Source of the DNA: Streptomyces sp. NBC_01549
GTDB lineage: Bacteria; Actinomycetota; Actinomycetes; Streptomycetales; Streptomycetaceae
DNA length: 64,000 bases
Direction of reading: 5' to 3'
Assembly (NCBI RefSeq): GCF_026339955.1
Contig: NZ_JAPEPW010000006.1
Coordinates: 149,189-213,188, forward strand
Made by a program: the position numbers and the translations under genes. Shown in pieces: positions 51,147 through 59,191 of this stretch (position 1 is the stretch's first letter; every line of letters begins with the position of its first letter). The notes beneath the pieces were generated by a model that did not search any database, was not told the DNA's origin, and worked only from the letters and a program-made list of their open reading frames with translations.

Positions 51147-51700
51147 GTGATCACGGCGTCGGAGCCGTCCTGGATTTCCCCGTTCACCGGACTGAACCCA
51201 CGCTGCTTTGTCACTGACATTGCGCCAGTTCGCCCCAGCGTTCGGTATCTCAAAGTCCGCGGCTGACCGAATAGTCGACCACCTCGGTCCGCTACTGGCG
51301 CTTCAGCCCCGCAAGCGGTTCCACACGGACACCGTGCTCATCGTGGACGGAACTCTGGTGCCCACCCACGACCACACGGTGGCCGAGCGGTCCAAGAACT
51401 ATCGGTACTCCACCAACCATCAGGTCGTCGCCGACGCCGACACCGTCGCCTGGTCGTGGTGGTCGGCGGGCCACTGCCGGGCAACCGCAACGACTGCAAG
51501 GCATGCGCGGAATCCGGCGCGGAGGCCGCCGTCGGCCGGGCGACCACAATCGCCGACGGCGGCTGTCCCGGCACCGGCTGGTGATGCCGCACCGCCGACG
51601 CAAAAGCGAGGAACTCCCAGAGGAGCAGCAGGCGGGCAGATGTATGGCCCCCACGAGGGCGGCTCTGCTGTGACCGTCCAGACCTGCTGCTGGGTGCGAC
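51147..51700 (+). pseudogene. IS5-family transposase remnant
   Basis: 'VITASEPSWISPFTGLNPR' is the N-terminus of a Streptomyces IS5-type transposase; a deletion joins it to 'LTLRQFAPAFGISKSAADRI', 'VDHLGPLLALQPRKRF', 'VLIVDGTLVPTHDHTVAE' (first Asp) and 'YRYSTNHQVV'. Near 51450 a frameshift moves the next parts ('VVVVGGPLPGNRNDCKA', 'AVGRATTIADGG') to another frame, and a TGA follows. No terminal repeats identified. Dead element. Confidence 0.8.
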
Positions 51701-51813
51701 GGCCCTCGACGGCGCTGTGCGGACAGCGCAGAGACACCGCCCCGAGCAACACGGGCCCCGGAGCGAGCAACGGTCCGTACCCCGGCGAGGTAGGACCGGC
51801 ACCCGCGATGTGA

Positions 51814-53439
51814 TCAGTGTCGGTGCCCGCTGGTGATCTCCTCGTACTCCTGCGCCGTCGGCTTGGTGATCTGCGTGCCTTCACCGTAGAGCCTCTGGCT
51901 GAGGCGGGCACGCAGACGCCGGGTAAGGCTGGAGTTGGTATCCGGTCCTCCCTCGTTTCCCGTGGAGTCGGGACCGATCGGCTTGTATTGCTCATGCTGT
52001 GTGAGAACGTGCAGTTGTTCCTGCCCGAGTGGCTCGTGCACTTCGATGAACTCGCCGTTCGGCAAACGCTTGATCATGCCGGTCTCGCGACCGTGCAGCA
52101 CTTTCTCGCGGTCTTGACGCTGGAGCCCGAGTGCGCACCGTTTCGCCACGACGTAGGCCAGGAGGGGCACGATGAAGAGACCGATCCGAACTGCCCACGT
52201 CACCGACTCAACCGCGACGTGAAGACGAATGGCAATGATGTCGTTCGCGGCACCGATCAGGGCTACCAGATAGAAACTGATCCACGCGACGCCAAGTCCC
52301 GTTCGTACCGGGCGGTTGCGTGGTCTGTCGAGGAGATGCTGGTCACGATCGTCACCGGTCACCCAGGACTCGATGAACGGGTACGCACCCATGGCAAGGA
52401 AGAGACCAACGCCCGCCAACAGCGGGATCAGGTTGTCCAGAGCCAGGGTGTGGCCCCAGAAGGCGATTTCCCAGCCAGGCATGACGCGCAGAAGTCCATC
52501 TGCCACGCCCATGTACCAGTCGGGCTGCGAGCCTGCCGAAACCTGGTCGGCACGGTGGGGGCCATACTGCCAGATGGGGTTGATCTGCACGGCGGAAGCG
52601 ATGATGAAGATGCCGCCGGCAACCAGGAAGAAGAATCCTGCGGACTTCACGGCGCGCACCTGAAGCGGCAGGCCCACAACATTCTTGTTGCTGCGTCCCG
52701 GACCCGGATACTGTGTGTGCTTGTGGTAGAGGACCAACACCAGATGGGCCGCAAGCAGTCCCACCATGAGGGCGGGGATGAGCAGAACGTGGATTGCATT
52801 GAAGCGCGCCACTAGATCGTTTCCCGGAAACTCGCCTCCGAAAAGGAACATCGAGAGGTAGGTTCCGACGATCGGGATGGAAAGGATTGTTCCGTTCACG
52901 ACCGCGAGTCCGGTCCCGGACAGGAGGTCATCCGGAAGGTCATATCCCGTCAGCCCTCCGAACATTCCCAACACCAGCAGCAGGAATCCGAAAATCCAGT
53001 TGAGCTCACGAGGCTTACGGAACGCGCCCGTAAAGAATACGCGCATCATGTGGACGAGTATGGCGGCGACAAAGACCAGGGCTGCCCAGTGGTGGATCTG
53101 TCGGATCAGCAGGCCACCACGCACATCAAAAGATATGTGCATAGTTGAGGCGAACGCCTCTGACACCATCTGGCCCTTCAGTGGCGCATAGCTGCCTTGA
53201 TATGTCACTTCCTTCATCGACGGATGGAAGTACAGCGTCAGATACACACCTGTGACCACGATGATAATGAAGCTGTAGAGGCATATCTCGCCCAGCATGA
53301 ACGACCAGTGGTCAGGGAACGCTCTTCGCGCATTTGCCCTGACTCGGCTGTATACACCCAGGCGCCCATCGGCCCATTCTGCAACCTTTTCACCCTTGCG
53401 TTCTTGCCGCACTTCTTTTTCCTGACTCCCGTCACCCAT
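51814..53439 (-). CDS. qcrB: cytochrome bc1 complex cytochrome b subunit (solitary)
   Basis: 541 residues from ATG 53439 (AGAGG upstream), full length for actinobacterial QcrB. Eight or more membrane helices; haem-ligand His in 'MHISFDVRGGLLIRQIHHW' and 'AAILVHMMRVFFTGAFRKPR' plus 'HVLLIPALMVGLLAAHLVLV'; the Qo-site region carries 'PDWYMGVADGLLRVMPGWE' (a PDWY variant of PEWY). It would oxidise menaquinol in a III-IV supercomplex. The usual qcrC and qcrA genes are absent, so this is a second, unlinked copy. A degenerate ECF41-like site lies 144 bases upstream. Confidence 0.93.
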   Translation of the reverse strand: MGDGSQEKEVRQERKGEKVAEWADGRLGVYSRVRANARRAFPDHWSFMLGEICLYSFIIIVVTGVYLTLYFHPSMKEVTYQGSYAPLKGQMVSEAFASTMHISFDVRGGLLIRQIHHWAALVFVAAILVHMMRVFFTGAFRKPRELNWIFGFLLLVLGMFGGLTGYDLPDDLLSGTGLAVVNGTILSIPIVGTYLSMFLFGGEFPGNDLVARFNAIHVLLIPALMVGLLAAHLVLVLYHKHTQYPGPGRSNKNVVGLPLQVRAVKSAGFFFLVAGGIFIIASAVQINPIWQYGPHRADQVSAGSQPDWYMGVADGLLRVMPGWEIAFWGHTLALDNLIPLLAGVGLFLAMGAYPFIESWVTGDDRDQHLLDRPRNRPVRTGLGVAWISFYLVALIGAANDIIAIRLHVAVESVTWAVRIGLFIVPLLAYVVAKRCALGLQRQDREKVLHGRETGMIKRLPNGEFIEVHEPLGQEQLHVLTQHEQYKPIGPDSTGNEGGPDTNSSLTRRLRARLSQRLYGEGTQITKPTAQEYEEITSGHRH

Positions 53440-53582
53440 GCCTCTACCACCATTCGTAAATCGCCAAAAAGGAAATGCGTCAGATTTCGCAGATTTCACG
53501 TCTCCTGCGGCAGCGCCGGTTCCTACTGGTCGCGAATTTGAGACGGGCTGGGCATCGCGTTTGTTTCCGTCCGTTTTCACGC

Positions 53583-53609
53583 GGCCCGTCACGGTCGATA
53601 TGCGTGACA
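53583..53609 (-). promoter_or_regulatory. degenerate ECF41-like site upstream of qcrB
   Basis: Minus strand: TGTCACG, 16 bases, GGCC. One mismatch in each box relative to the pattern. Confidence 0.35.
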
Positions 53610-53738
53610 TCCGCTTACGAAATGCCCGTCATCCAGCACCCGCCGGGCATCTCCTGGACCGGGCACATGGGGGAACGACGGGCCGCCCGTCACCGCCATA
53701 AGCTCCTGAGCCGCGGGCTCAAGAACGGCCATGCTCAT
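53589..53738 (-). pseudogene. N-terminal fragment of an alpha/beta hydrolase
   Basis: ATG 53738 with TAGGAG upstream begins 'MSMAVLEPAAQELMAVTGGP', then 'PHVPGPGDARRVLDDGH', matching the first 40 residues of Streptomyces alpha/beta hydrolases (LEPAAQ.FA.AT..PP). The rest, including all catalytic residues, has been lost and the frame closes at 53589. Its ECF41-type promoter is intact, so this was a member of the same regulon. Confidence 0.65.
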
Positions 53739-53786
53739 CACTGCACTCCTAGCGTCGGCAGGCTCCTGGACTGCTTCCACCCATAT

Positions 53787-53813
53787 GACCGGGCATGAGG
53801 CGTGAATGTGACA
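53787..53813 (-). promoter_or_regulatory. ECF41-type promoter before hydrolase fragment
   Basis: Minus strand: TGTCACA (53813-53807), 16 bases, GGTC (53790-53787). 48 bases before the fragment's ATG. It could now transcribe towards qcrB. Confidence 0.75.
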
Positions 53814-53929
53814 CGCCCGTCGTGGCACTGCCAGGCCGTTCCCCGGCAGGCTTCCTCCCGGAGTCTGTGGTCGCAGGCCCGTTGAAGCTGTCTCGTTTCG
53901 AGGCCGGCACGGTACGGGTGCTGGGAACA

Positions 53930-54220
53930 TCACGCAGCCGTTGCGACCGTGCCCTTGGCCCGGTAGGCCTGACGCCGCCTCATCGCGCGGCGTTCGCTCC
54001 CCGTCGTACCGCCCCAGATACCTTCCATCTCCCCCACCTGCACGGCCCAGTTGAGGCACTGCTCCACGACCGGGCAACGGCCACACACGGCCTTCGCTCC
54101 GTCGATCTGCTCAAGTGTCGGACCACTGTTTCCTATGGGGAAGAACAGATCAGGGTCTTCATGGAGGCAAGCTGCCCGTTCGCGCCAGTACACGGTGTAA
54201 TCCGCTCGTTCGACAGTCAT
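53930..54220 (-). CDS. WhiB-family Fe-S transcriptional regulator
   Basis: 96 residues from ATG 54220. Four Cys ligands for a [4Fe-4S] cluster are seen in 'RAACLHEDPDLFFP' and 'KAVCGRCPVVEQCL', followed by the beta-turn GIWGG and a basic DNA-binding tail (ERRAMRRRQAYRAKG). Such proteins respond to O2/NO and work with the principal sigma factor. GGAGG is 11 bases upstream; GTG 54238 is an alternative start. Has an exact ECF41-type promoter 112 bases upstream. Confidence 0.95.
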   Translation of the reverse strand: MTVERADYTVYWRERAACLHEDPDLFFPIGNSGPTLEQIDGAKAVCGRCPVVEQCLNWAVQVGEMEGIWGGTTGSERRAMRRRQAYRAKGTVATAA

Positions 54221-54332
54221 GGGACAGGAAACCTCCACAGTTCCGGGTGATCGCGAAATTCGGCAGGAAGCCCCCGAGTTCGATCATGGTCTTTCGCGTC
54301 CGTAGAAGGAGTTGCCGGGAGCTGTCACGTGA

Positions 54333-54359
54333 GACCGGGTGACCGACGCATCTGTGACA
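54333..54359 (-). promoter_or_regulatory. ECF41-type promoter of whiB-like gene
   Basis: Minus strand: TGTCACA (54359-54353), 16 bases, GGTC (54336-54333). Confidence 0.8.
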
Positions 54360-54558
54360 TACAGCCGCGTGGCGCTGAAGGCGATGATCTGCACTGGGCC
54401 GACTGGCCGGGACGCAGCCGCGGGGACAGCCACGCTGGTGAGCCCCGCCTATGCCGCCCCCTGCCGGGATGCCGGAGAAATCGTGCGGGATCAGCGTCTC
54501 AGCGCACGCGGCGTAAGCGGGTGGTGCCGGAGTCCACATGATCGTGCGTGGAAGCCCA

Positions 54559-54585
54559 TGTCACACGATCCATACATGCTCGGTC
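54559..54585 (+). promoter_or_regulatory. ECF41-type promoter of small ORF/sigma operon
   Basis: TGTCACA, 16 bases, GGTC. 19 bases before the small ORF at 54605, which leads into a sigma gene. Confidence 0.8.
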
Positions 54586-54604
54586 TAACGGGTTGAGCAG
54601 AGAA

Positions 54605-54778
54605 ATGAAAGAGATGCGTCGTACGCAAGGACTCAGCCATTGGCTACTGCAACCCCGTTCCCGGGGTGCCGGAGCACGCATGGTGGCATCCTGCCGTCGC
54701 TACGCCGTTGTCGATCAAGCCCGCCTGAACTACGACGCGGTCGATATGTGCGGCCGTGTTGGTGCCGTGCGAGAGTGA
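54605..54778 (+). CDS. small basic protein upstream of sigma factor
   Basis: 57 codons (MKEMRRTQGLSHWLLQPRSR...), ending 9 bases before the sigma factor start. Basic, with three aromatic and two Cys residues, no family match. It is placed between an ECF41-type promoter and the sigma gene, as is another small ORF (56984) in front of the third sigma gene. Ribosome site weak (GAGCAGAG). May be a real small protein or a leader. Confidence 0.4.
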   Translation: MKEMRRTQGLSHWLLQPRSRGAGARMVASCRRYAVVDQARLNYDAVDMCGRVGAVRE

Positions 54779-54787
54779 GGATGCCGT

Positions 54788-55759
54788 ATGGACCATGGTG
54801 ACGCGGTGCCGATCGCGGAGTTGCTTGAGGAGCGTCGGTATCTGCTGGACGTCGCCCGTTGGATGCTGGGCAGCGGCAGTGAGGCGGAGAGCGCTGTCGA
54901 TGAGACCTATCGGCGGTGGTACGAGCTGGCCGAGGCGGCCCGTGAGCAGATCACGACGCCCCGGTCCTGGCTCGCGAAGGTGGCGGGTGGCATCTGTCTG
55001 AGCCGGCTCGCCCTGCCCGGCCGGGCTGATGACGCCGGCCGGACGGCGGGGGCCGCTGTAGGGTCCCGGGCGGCTGGACATCCTGTTTCCACACCGGAGG
55101 AAGAGGCCAGCCGGGTTCTGCTGGATGCTCTGGACTCTCTGTCCCCGGCCGAGCGGGCGGCGTTCGTGCTCAACGATCTCTTCGGGATGGCACCCGATAC
55201 GGTCGCCGACATCGTGGGACGCACCGAGCCGGAGGTCGCCGAACTCGCCGACCGGGCACGCCACTGCCTTCGGGCACAGCGTTCACGTCCCACCACGCCG
55301 CAGGAGCACGACGCCCTCGCCCGTACCGTCCGTCAGGCCTGCCTGACCGAGGACGCCGACCTGCTGGCCTCACTGCTCTGCCCGGACGCCACGGCGTTCT
55401 TCGACGGCGGCGGCAAGGTCCGCGCGCTGGTACGACCCGTACACGGCGGTGAACAGGTCGCACACAGCCTGCTCACACTCCTCGCCCGCCGCCCCCACAC
55501 CACACTGACCACCCACTCCGTCAACGGCCGCACCGGCCTCGTCGCCCGCTACGGCCACCAGGTCGCCGCCGTCATCAGCCTCGACATCGCCGACCACCAC
55601 ATCACCCAGATCTGGGTCGTCCTCAACCCCGACAAACTCCGCTCCTGGAACCAACCCCCACCCCCAAACCCGGCATGGCCCGATCACACCAACGCCGACC
55701 GAAACAGGGTGACGGCCAGTGCAGAAGGTTGTGACTTCCCGGCAGCTGTTCCGCAATGA
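54788..55759 (+). CDS. ECF sigma factor with SnoaL-like C-terminal domain (ECF41-like, divergent)
   Basis: 323 residues. Region 2 is diverged ('LLEERRYLLDVARWMLGSGS', 'AVDETYRRWYELAE') and the WLPEP linker mark is not seen; region 4 is clear ('LSPAERAAFVLNDLFGMAPD', 'VADIVGRTEPEVAEL'). The C-terminal domain has 'TAFFDGGGKVRALVRP' and 'IWVVLNPDKLRSW', the ECF41 DGGGK and NPDKL motifs in canonical form. A Pro-rich tail follows. Preceded by an ECF41-type promoter and a small ORF; convergent with the next sigma gene, 22 bp apart. Confidence 0.88.
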   Translation: MDHGDAVPIAELLEERRYLLDVARWMLGSGSEAESAVDETYRRWYELAEAAREQITTPRSWLAKVAGGICLSRLALPGRADDAGRTAGAAVGSRAAGHPVSTPEEEASRVLLDALDSLSPAERAAFVLNDLFGMAPDTVADIVGRTEPEVAELADRARHCLRAQRSRPTTPQEHDALARTVRQACLTEDADLLASLLCPDATAFFDGGGKVRALVRPVHGGEQVAHSLLTLLARRPHTTLTTHSVNGRTGLVARYGHQVAAVISLDIADHHITQIWVVLNPDKLRSWNQPPPPNPAWPDHTNADRNRVTASAEGCDFPAAVPQ

Positions 55760-55781
55760 CCGCCTCATCACACCATCGCAG

Positions 55782-56714
55782 TCACAGAGCATCTGCCGGG
55801 GACTGAGCTACTGCGAAGCGGGAGCGCGAATCAAAGAACGCGGCGATCTTGCTCGGGTTGAACACCCACATCAGCTTGTAGATGCCTTCCTTCGAAGCGG
55901 CTATCGTCACGAACGTGGCAGGATCGCCGTCTCGGTAGATCATCATGCCTGTACGGCCGTTGGCGTCGACCAACCTGGGGTCCGCTTCCCGCCAGAACCT
56001 CGGAGTGGCGGTCGCCAGGTTGGCCACGCGTGCACGGCCCTGGACGGGTATACGAGCGGCACCACGGATACCGTTGCCATCGGACAGACTGACGGCATCC
56101 GGGGCGAGGAGGGCCTCCAGTGAGGCCACATCCCCCGTTCGGGCCGCTGAGACGAAGGCGTGCAGAAGACGTCGGTGCTCTGCCGTGTCCACGCTCTCCC
56201 GCTGCTCGGCCGACAGGTGCTTGCGAGCACGGCTTACGATCTTCCGCACGTTGACGAGGCTGAGTTGAAGGATTTCAGCGATCTCGGGATAGCCGTAGTC
56301 GAACGCTTCGCGCAGTACGTATGCGGCACGCTCAGTGGGACTCAACTTCTCCAAGACCAGCAGCAGAGCCAGCTCCAGAGCCTCCGCACGTTGCGCGCCC
56401 ACCTCCGGGTCCGAGCTCGTGTCGATGGGCTCAGGCAGCCACGGTCCGACGTAGGTTTCCCGACGCACCCGCGCGGACTGCGCGACGTTGATGGCCAAGC
56501 GGGTCGTCGTACTCGAGAGGAAGGCCACCGGGCTGATCACCACGGAGCGGTCGGTCTTCTGCCAGCGCAACCACACTTCCTGGACCACGTCTTCAGCCTC
56601 GACCACACTGCCCAGCACGCGGTAGGCGATTCCGAAAAGACGTGTCCGGTGCTGCACAAATACAGCGACCGCCTCTTCAAGAGTGCTTGTCGTGGGGCAC
56701 AGCTCGGAATGCAT
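55782..56714 (-). CDS. ECF41-type RNA polymerase sigma factor
   Basis: 310 residues. Region 2 'RTRLFGIAYRVLGSVVEAED', 'VVQEVWLRWQKTDRS'; linker 'YVGPWLPEPIDTS'; region 4 'LSPTERAAYVLREAFDYGYP', 'VRKIVSRARKHLSAEQRE'; C-terminal SnoaL-like domain with 'SLSDGNGIRGAARIPV' (DGGGK degraded) and 'WVFNPSKIAAF'. Closely related to the sigma gene at 30332. A MITE lies 60 bases upstream, between the gene and a small ORF with an ECF41-type promoter, so autoregulation may have been altered. Confidence 0.93.
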   Translation of the reverse strand: MHSELCPTTSTLEEAVAVFVQHRTRLFGIAYRVLGSVVEAEDVVQEVWLRWQKTDRSVVISPVAFLSSTTTRLAINVAQSARVRRETYVGPWLPEPIDTSSDPEVGAQRAEALELALLLVLEKLSPTERAAYVLREAFDYGYPEIAEILQLSLVNVRKIVSRARKHLSAEQRESVDTAEHRRLLHAFVSAARTGDVASLEALLAPDAVSLSDGNGIRGAARIPVQGRARVANLATATPRFWREADPRLVDANGRTGMMIYRDGDPATFVTIAASKEGIYKLMWVFNPSKIAAFFDSRSRFAVAQSPADAL

Positions 56715-56773
56715 ACTCCTGTGGTCTCCGTTCCTCCGGTTGCGGCTGCCTCATGACGTGCCCACGCGGCGAC

Positions 56774-56987
56774 CTAGGTCCTGTCGTCGAATTCCCGTCG
56801 TCCGCCCCGAGGGCGGGCCCGGCGGCGTCAGGTGCGTGCTCTCGGCGTGCCGGGCGCAGACCCTCGTACTGGATGTACTCGGGTCTGTGCCCGGTGCGGC
56901 GAGTGAGGGCACCTCCCACGCCCTTCAGGCAGTGGGGGAGCGTGCATGGCGTCGCAGGGCAGACGGGAATTTGACGACAGGGCCTAG
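56774..56987. mobile_element. MITE-like element, copy B
   Basis: 214 bp, bounded by CTAG, inverted relative to copy A at 32061 and about 90% alike. Ends GGTCCTGTCGTC... and its complement. Inserted between the ECF41 sigma gene and its upstream small ORF, with CTAG overlapping the TAG stop of that ORF. Confidence 0.85.
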
Positions 56988-57106
56988 TGGGCACGGACAG
57001 CTCCGACAATCGGTCCCAGGACATGTTTCTGGGTGCTGCGGCGCTGCCGGGTGATATGCGCCGCACGGCTTGTCCGGGTGCTGCGACTGTGGTCACTGAT
57101 AGTCAC
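56984..57106 (-). CDS. small basic ORF upstream of third sigma factor
   Basis: 40 codons from GTG 57106, preceded by GGAGCAGG and by an exact ECF41-type promoter 27 bases upstream. Product Arg/Ser/His-rich (SDHSRSTRTSRAAHITRQRR), no family. Its TAG stop is the CTAG at the MITE edge, which also belonged to the target, so its length is probably original. Confidence 0.4.
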   Translation of the reverse strand: MTISDHSRSTRTSRAAHITRQRRSTQKHVLGPIVGAVRAH

Positions 57107-57133
57107 GCCTGCTCCAATCGCCTCTGCTCCATA

Positions 57134-57160
57134 GACCGGGATCGACCCGTTCCTGTGACA
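57134..57160 (-). promoter_or_regulatory. ECF41-type promoter upstream of small ORF and sigma gene
   Basis: Minus strand: TGTCACA (57160-57154), 16 bases, GGTC (57137-57134). Confidence 0.8.
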
Positions 57161-57570
57161 GAACTGGGGCAGTCGGCTGCTGCCGACCGTCACCAAGACG
57201 GCAGACATCAGGCAGAAACACAGTGTTTTCCTGGGCTCATCGTCGGCTCATCGAGTCAAAACATACCTTCAGGTAAAAGGTTCACACGAGGACCAAGCCG
57301 CACATAGTGCCGACCCATGACCGTGGAATCGTTCCCAACGGCGTCATTAAAGCACTGCCACGTTGTTGGTCATTGGTTGGGTCGGTCTACGTCCGGACCA
57401 GGCGGATGCCTGTAACACGGTGCAATCACACCATGGGATCCAGCCTGTCGGAACGACAGAGCGGCACACGGCCGGACGAACGCGGAAACGGCGCCGCCCG
57501 AAGGAACGGCGCCGCCCGCGGGGCCGCTGTGCCTGATCCACCTATCGGCCCAAGACGCTCAGTCAGACGG
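57161..57570. other. intergenic region, no gene seen
   Basis: 410 bases separating the sigma locus from the amidase remnant. No motif or structured element recognised. Confidence 0.45.
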
Positions 57571-58583
57571 TCAGTCTGCGGTGATCACGTCGGACTCGTA
57601 CACCAGCCCGACTCGATGGTTGTACTGAATGGTGTACATCTTCTTGCCACCGGTCACGACACTGCCGCTGGAGGGGAAGTAGTCGTCGGTGGCCGCAGCG
57701 TCACTGGTCGCGACGTACGCCTGACCAGCGGGAACGGTGTAGAAGCTCAACGGAGCCTGGGTGGAGGGCGAAAGCCCGGTGGGATATTCGTCCTTGTCCG
57801 GGTAGCTGCTGCCGTACACCGCCGAGGGCGAGGCCCCGGCAGCCTTGACCACGGTCACACCGCGGGCAGGGGTCGTGTTGCATCCCTTCGGGTTGTGGAA
57901 CCACACCTTGGTACCGCTGAACCAAATGGCTGTCCAGTCACCCTGGCGGCCCGCGACGACGAACTGTTGCCCTGCCTGCGCGGTGCTACCCCAGTCGTTG
58001 ACCCGGTTGGTGCCGACACCGTCCGTGTGAATGGCCTGGTCACCGAAGAGCGGGGCGGTGCTGCTGGGTGCTGTGCGCAGGTAGACGAAGTTCGACGGCT
58101 GGCGCCGGTCGTGGCCTTCGCGTAGGAGGCCAGCAGAGCGGCGCCGCCACGTATGTTGGCGACCTCATCGTCGCGCAGCTTCTCCGCGGGCAGTCCGGTC
58201 AGCTTCGCCGCCGCCTGGAGGGTGTGCAGGGAGGGGTCGGCGGCCATCTCCTTCACATCTCCGCGGCCGACCGCTCCCGCGTCACCACTGGCCATCATCT
58301 CGGGGGTCACGTCCGTCAGATGCATCGGACCGTAGCCGCCGCTGGTGCTGTGTTCGCCGCGGTGCGCTTCCCAGGCCGACTCGTGGTAGGCCACACCGAG
58401 AAGGACCGACACGGGAACGTCGTACTCGGCTGCGGCGTGCTCGAACGCCTGCTGGCGGTCGGCAGTCTGCCCGTCCGTTTCGGAGGCTTGGGCCAGCAGT
58501 GGAACGGCGGTGATACTCGCTGCTGCCAGCACACCTGCCGTGATCATGAGTGGCAGCCGCCATCGCGGCTTGCGCTTGTGCAC
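57571..58583 (-). pseudogene. secreted peptidoglycan amidase, catalytic domain deleted
   Basis: N-terminal part from ATG 58583: basic start, signal segment 'LPLMITAGVLAAASITAVPL', then 'AEYDVPVSVLLGVAYHESAW' and 'YGPMHLTDVTPEM'. Near 58100 the frame breaks; the C-terminal part 'APLFGDQAIHTDGVGTNRVN', 'VWFHNPKG', 'YTVPAGQAYVATSDAA', 'YTIQYNHRVGLVYESDV' is the SH3-like end of Streptomyces N-acetylmuramoyl-L-alanine amidases. The zinc amidase domain between them is missing. Non-functional. Confidence 0.8.
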
Positions 58584-58699
58584 TGCAATACCTTGCTTTC
58601 ACATGATGGTGATGAGCTCTGAGCAGCCGTTGGATTCGCCATGGCATCGCTGGGTGCGAACTAAGTGGTTGGCTCCGGAAGTCCTTCGGGGGTTGACCC

Positions 58700-58885
58700 C
58701 TGGGCCTGGAGGGTGTGTTCGCGGTCCGGGCGTCGAAGACGGTGCGGATGGAACTCGACCACGGCGAGACAGACCAGATCCGAGCCGCTGAGCAGCGGCG
58801 GTCTGCCGGGGCATCGTGTTCGCCCGACCTTGTTGTCGATCTCCACGTACAGTGCGGCCAAAGGGTGTTCGGATCCGTGTTCACA
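58700..58885 (-). pseudogene. IS982-family transposase N-terminal fragment
   Basis: Minus strand: 'LAALYVEIDNKVGRTRCPGR', then 'PPLLSGSDLVCLAVV', as in the start of Streptomyces IS982-type transposases. After 'CLAVV' similarity is lost. No catalytic part or terminal repeat remains. Confidence 0.6.
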
Positions 58886-59191
58886 AACGAGTCCTGGATG
58901 CCCTTCGCCCGTGCCAGGCGGCGAACCGCAGGGCTATGCGTCGCGTGTGCGCGCCCTTTGGACGGGCCCAGGTATTTCAGAGAGGTTGGTGCCCTGGTGG
59001 AGGTAGCCGTCGAGAGCTTCGACGCGTCGCGTGGTGCGCGTTTGGCGGCCTACAGTGCCGTCTCCACATCGCTGGCGCTGTGCAGTGATCGCGAACTGCG
59101 CGACCTTGTGGATACGGCTGCGCCGATGGGTTCTGGCATCGGCGGGACCTCAGCGTTGCTGGAGGTCGGCGGAACCCCAGTCTTCGTTAAG

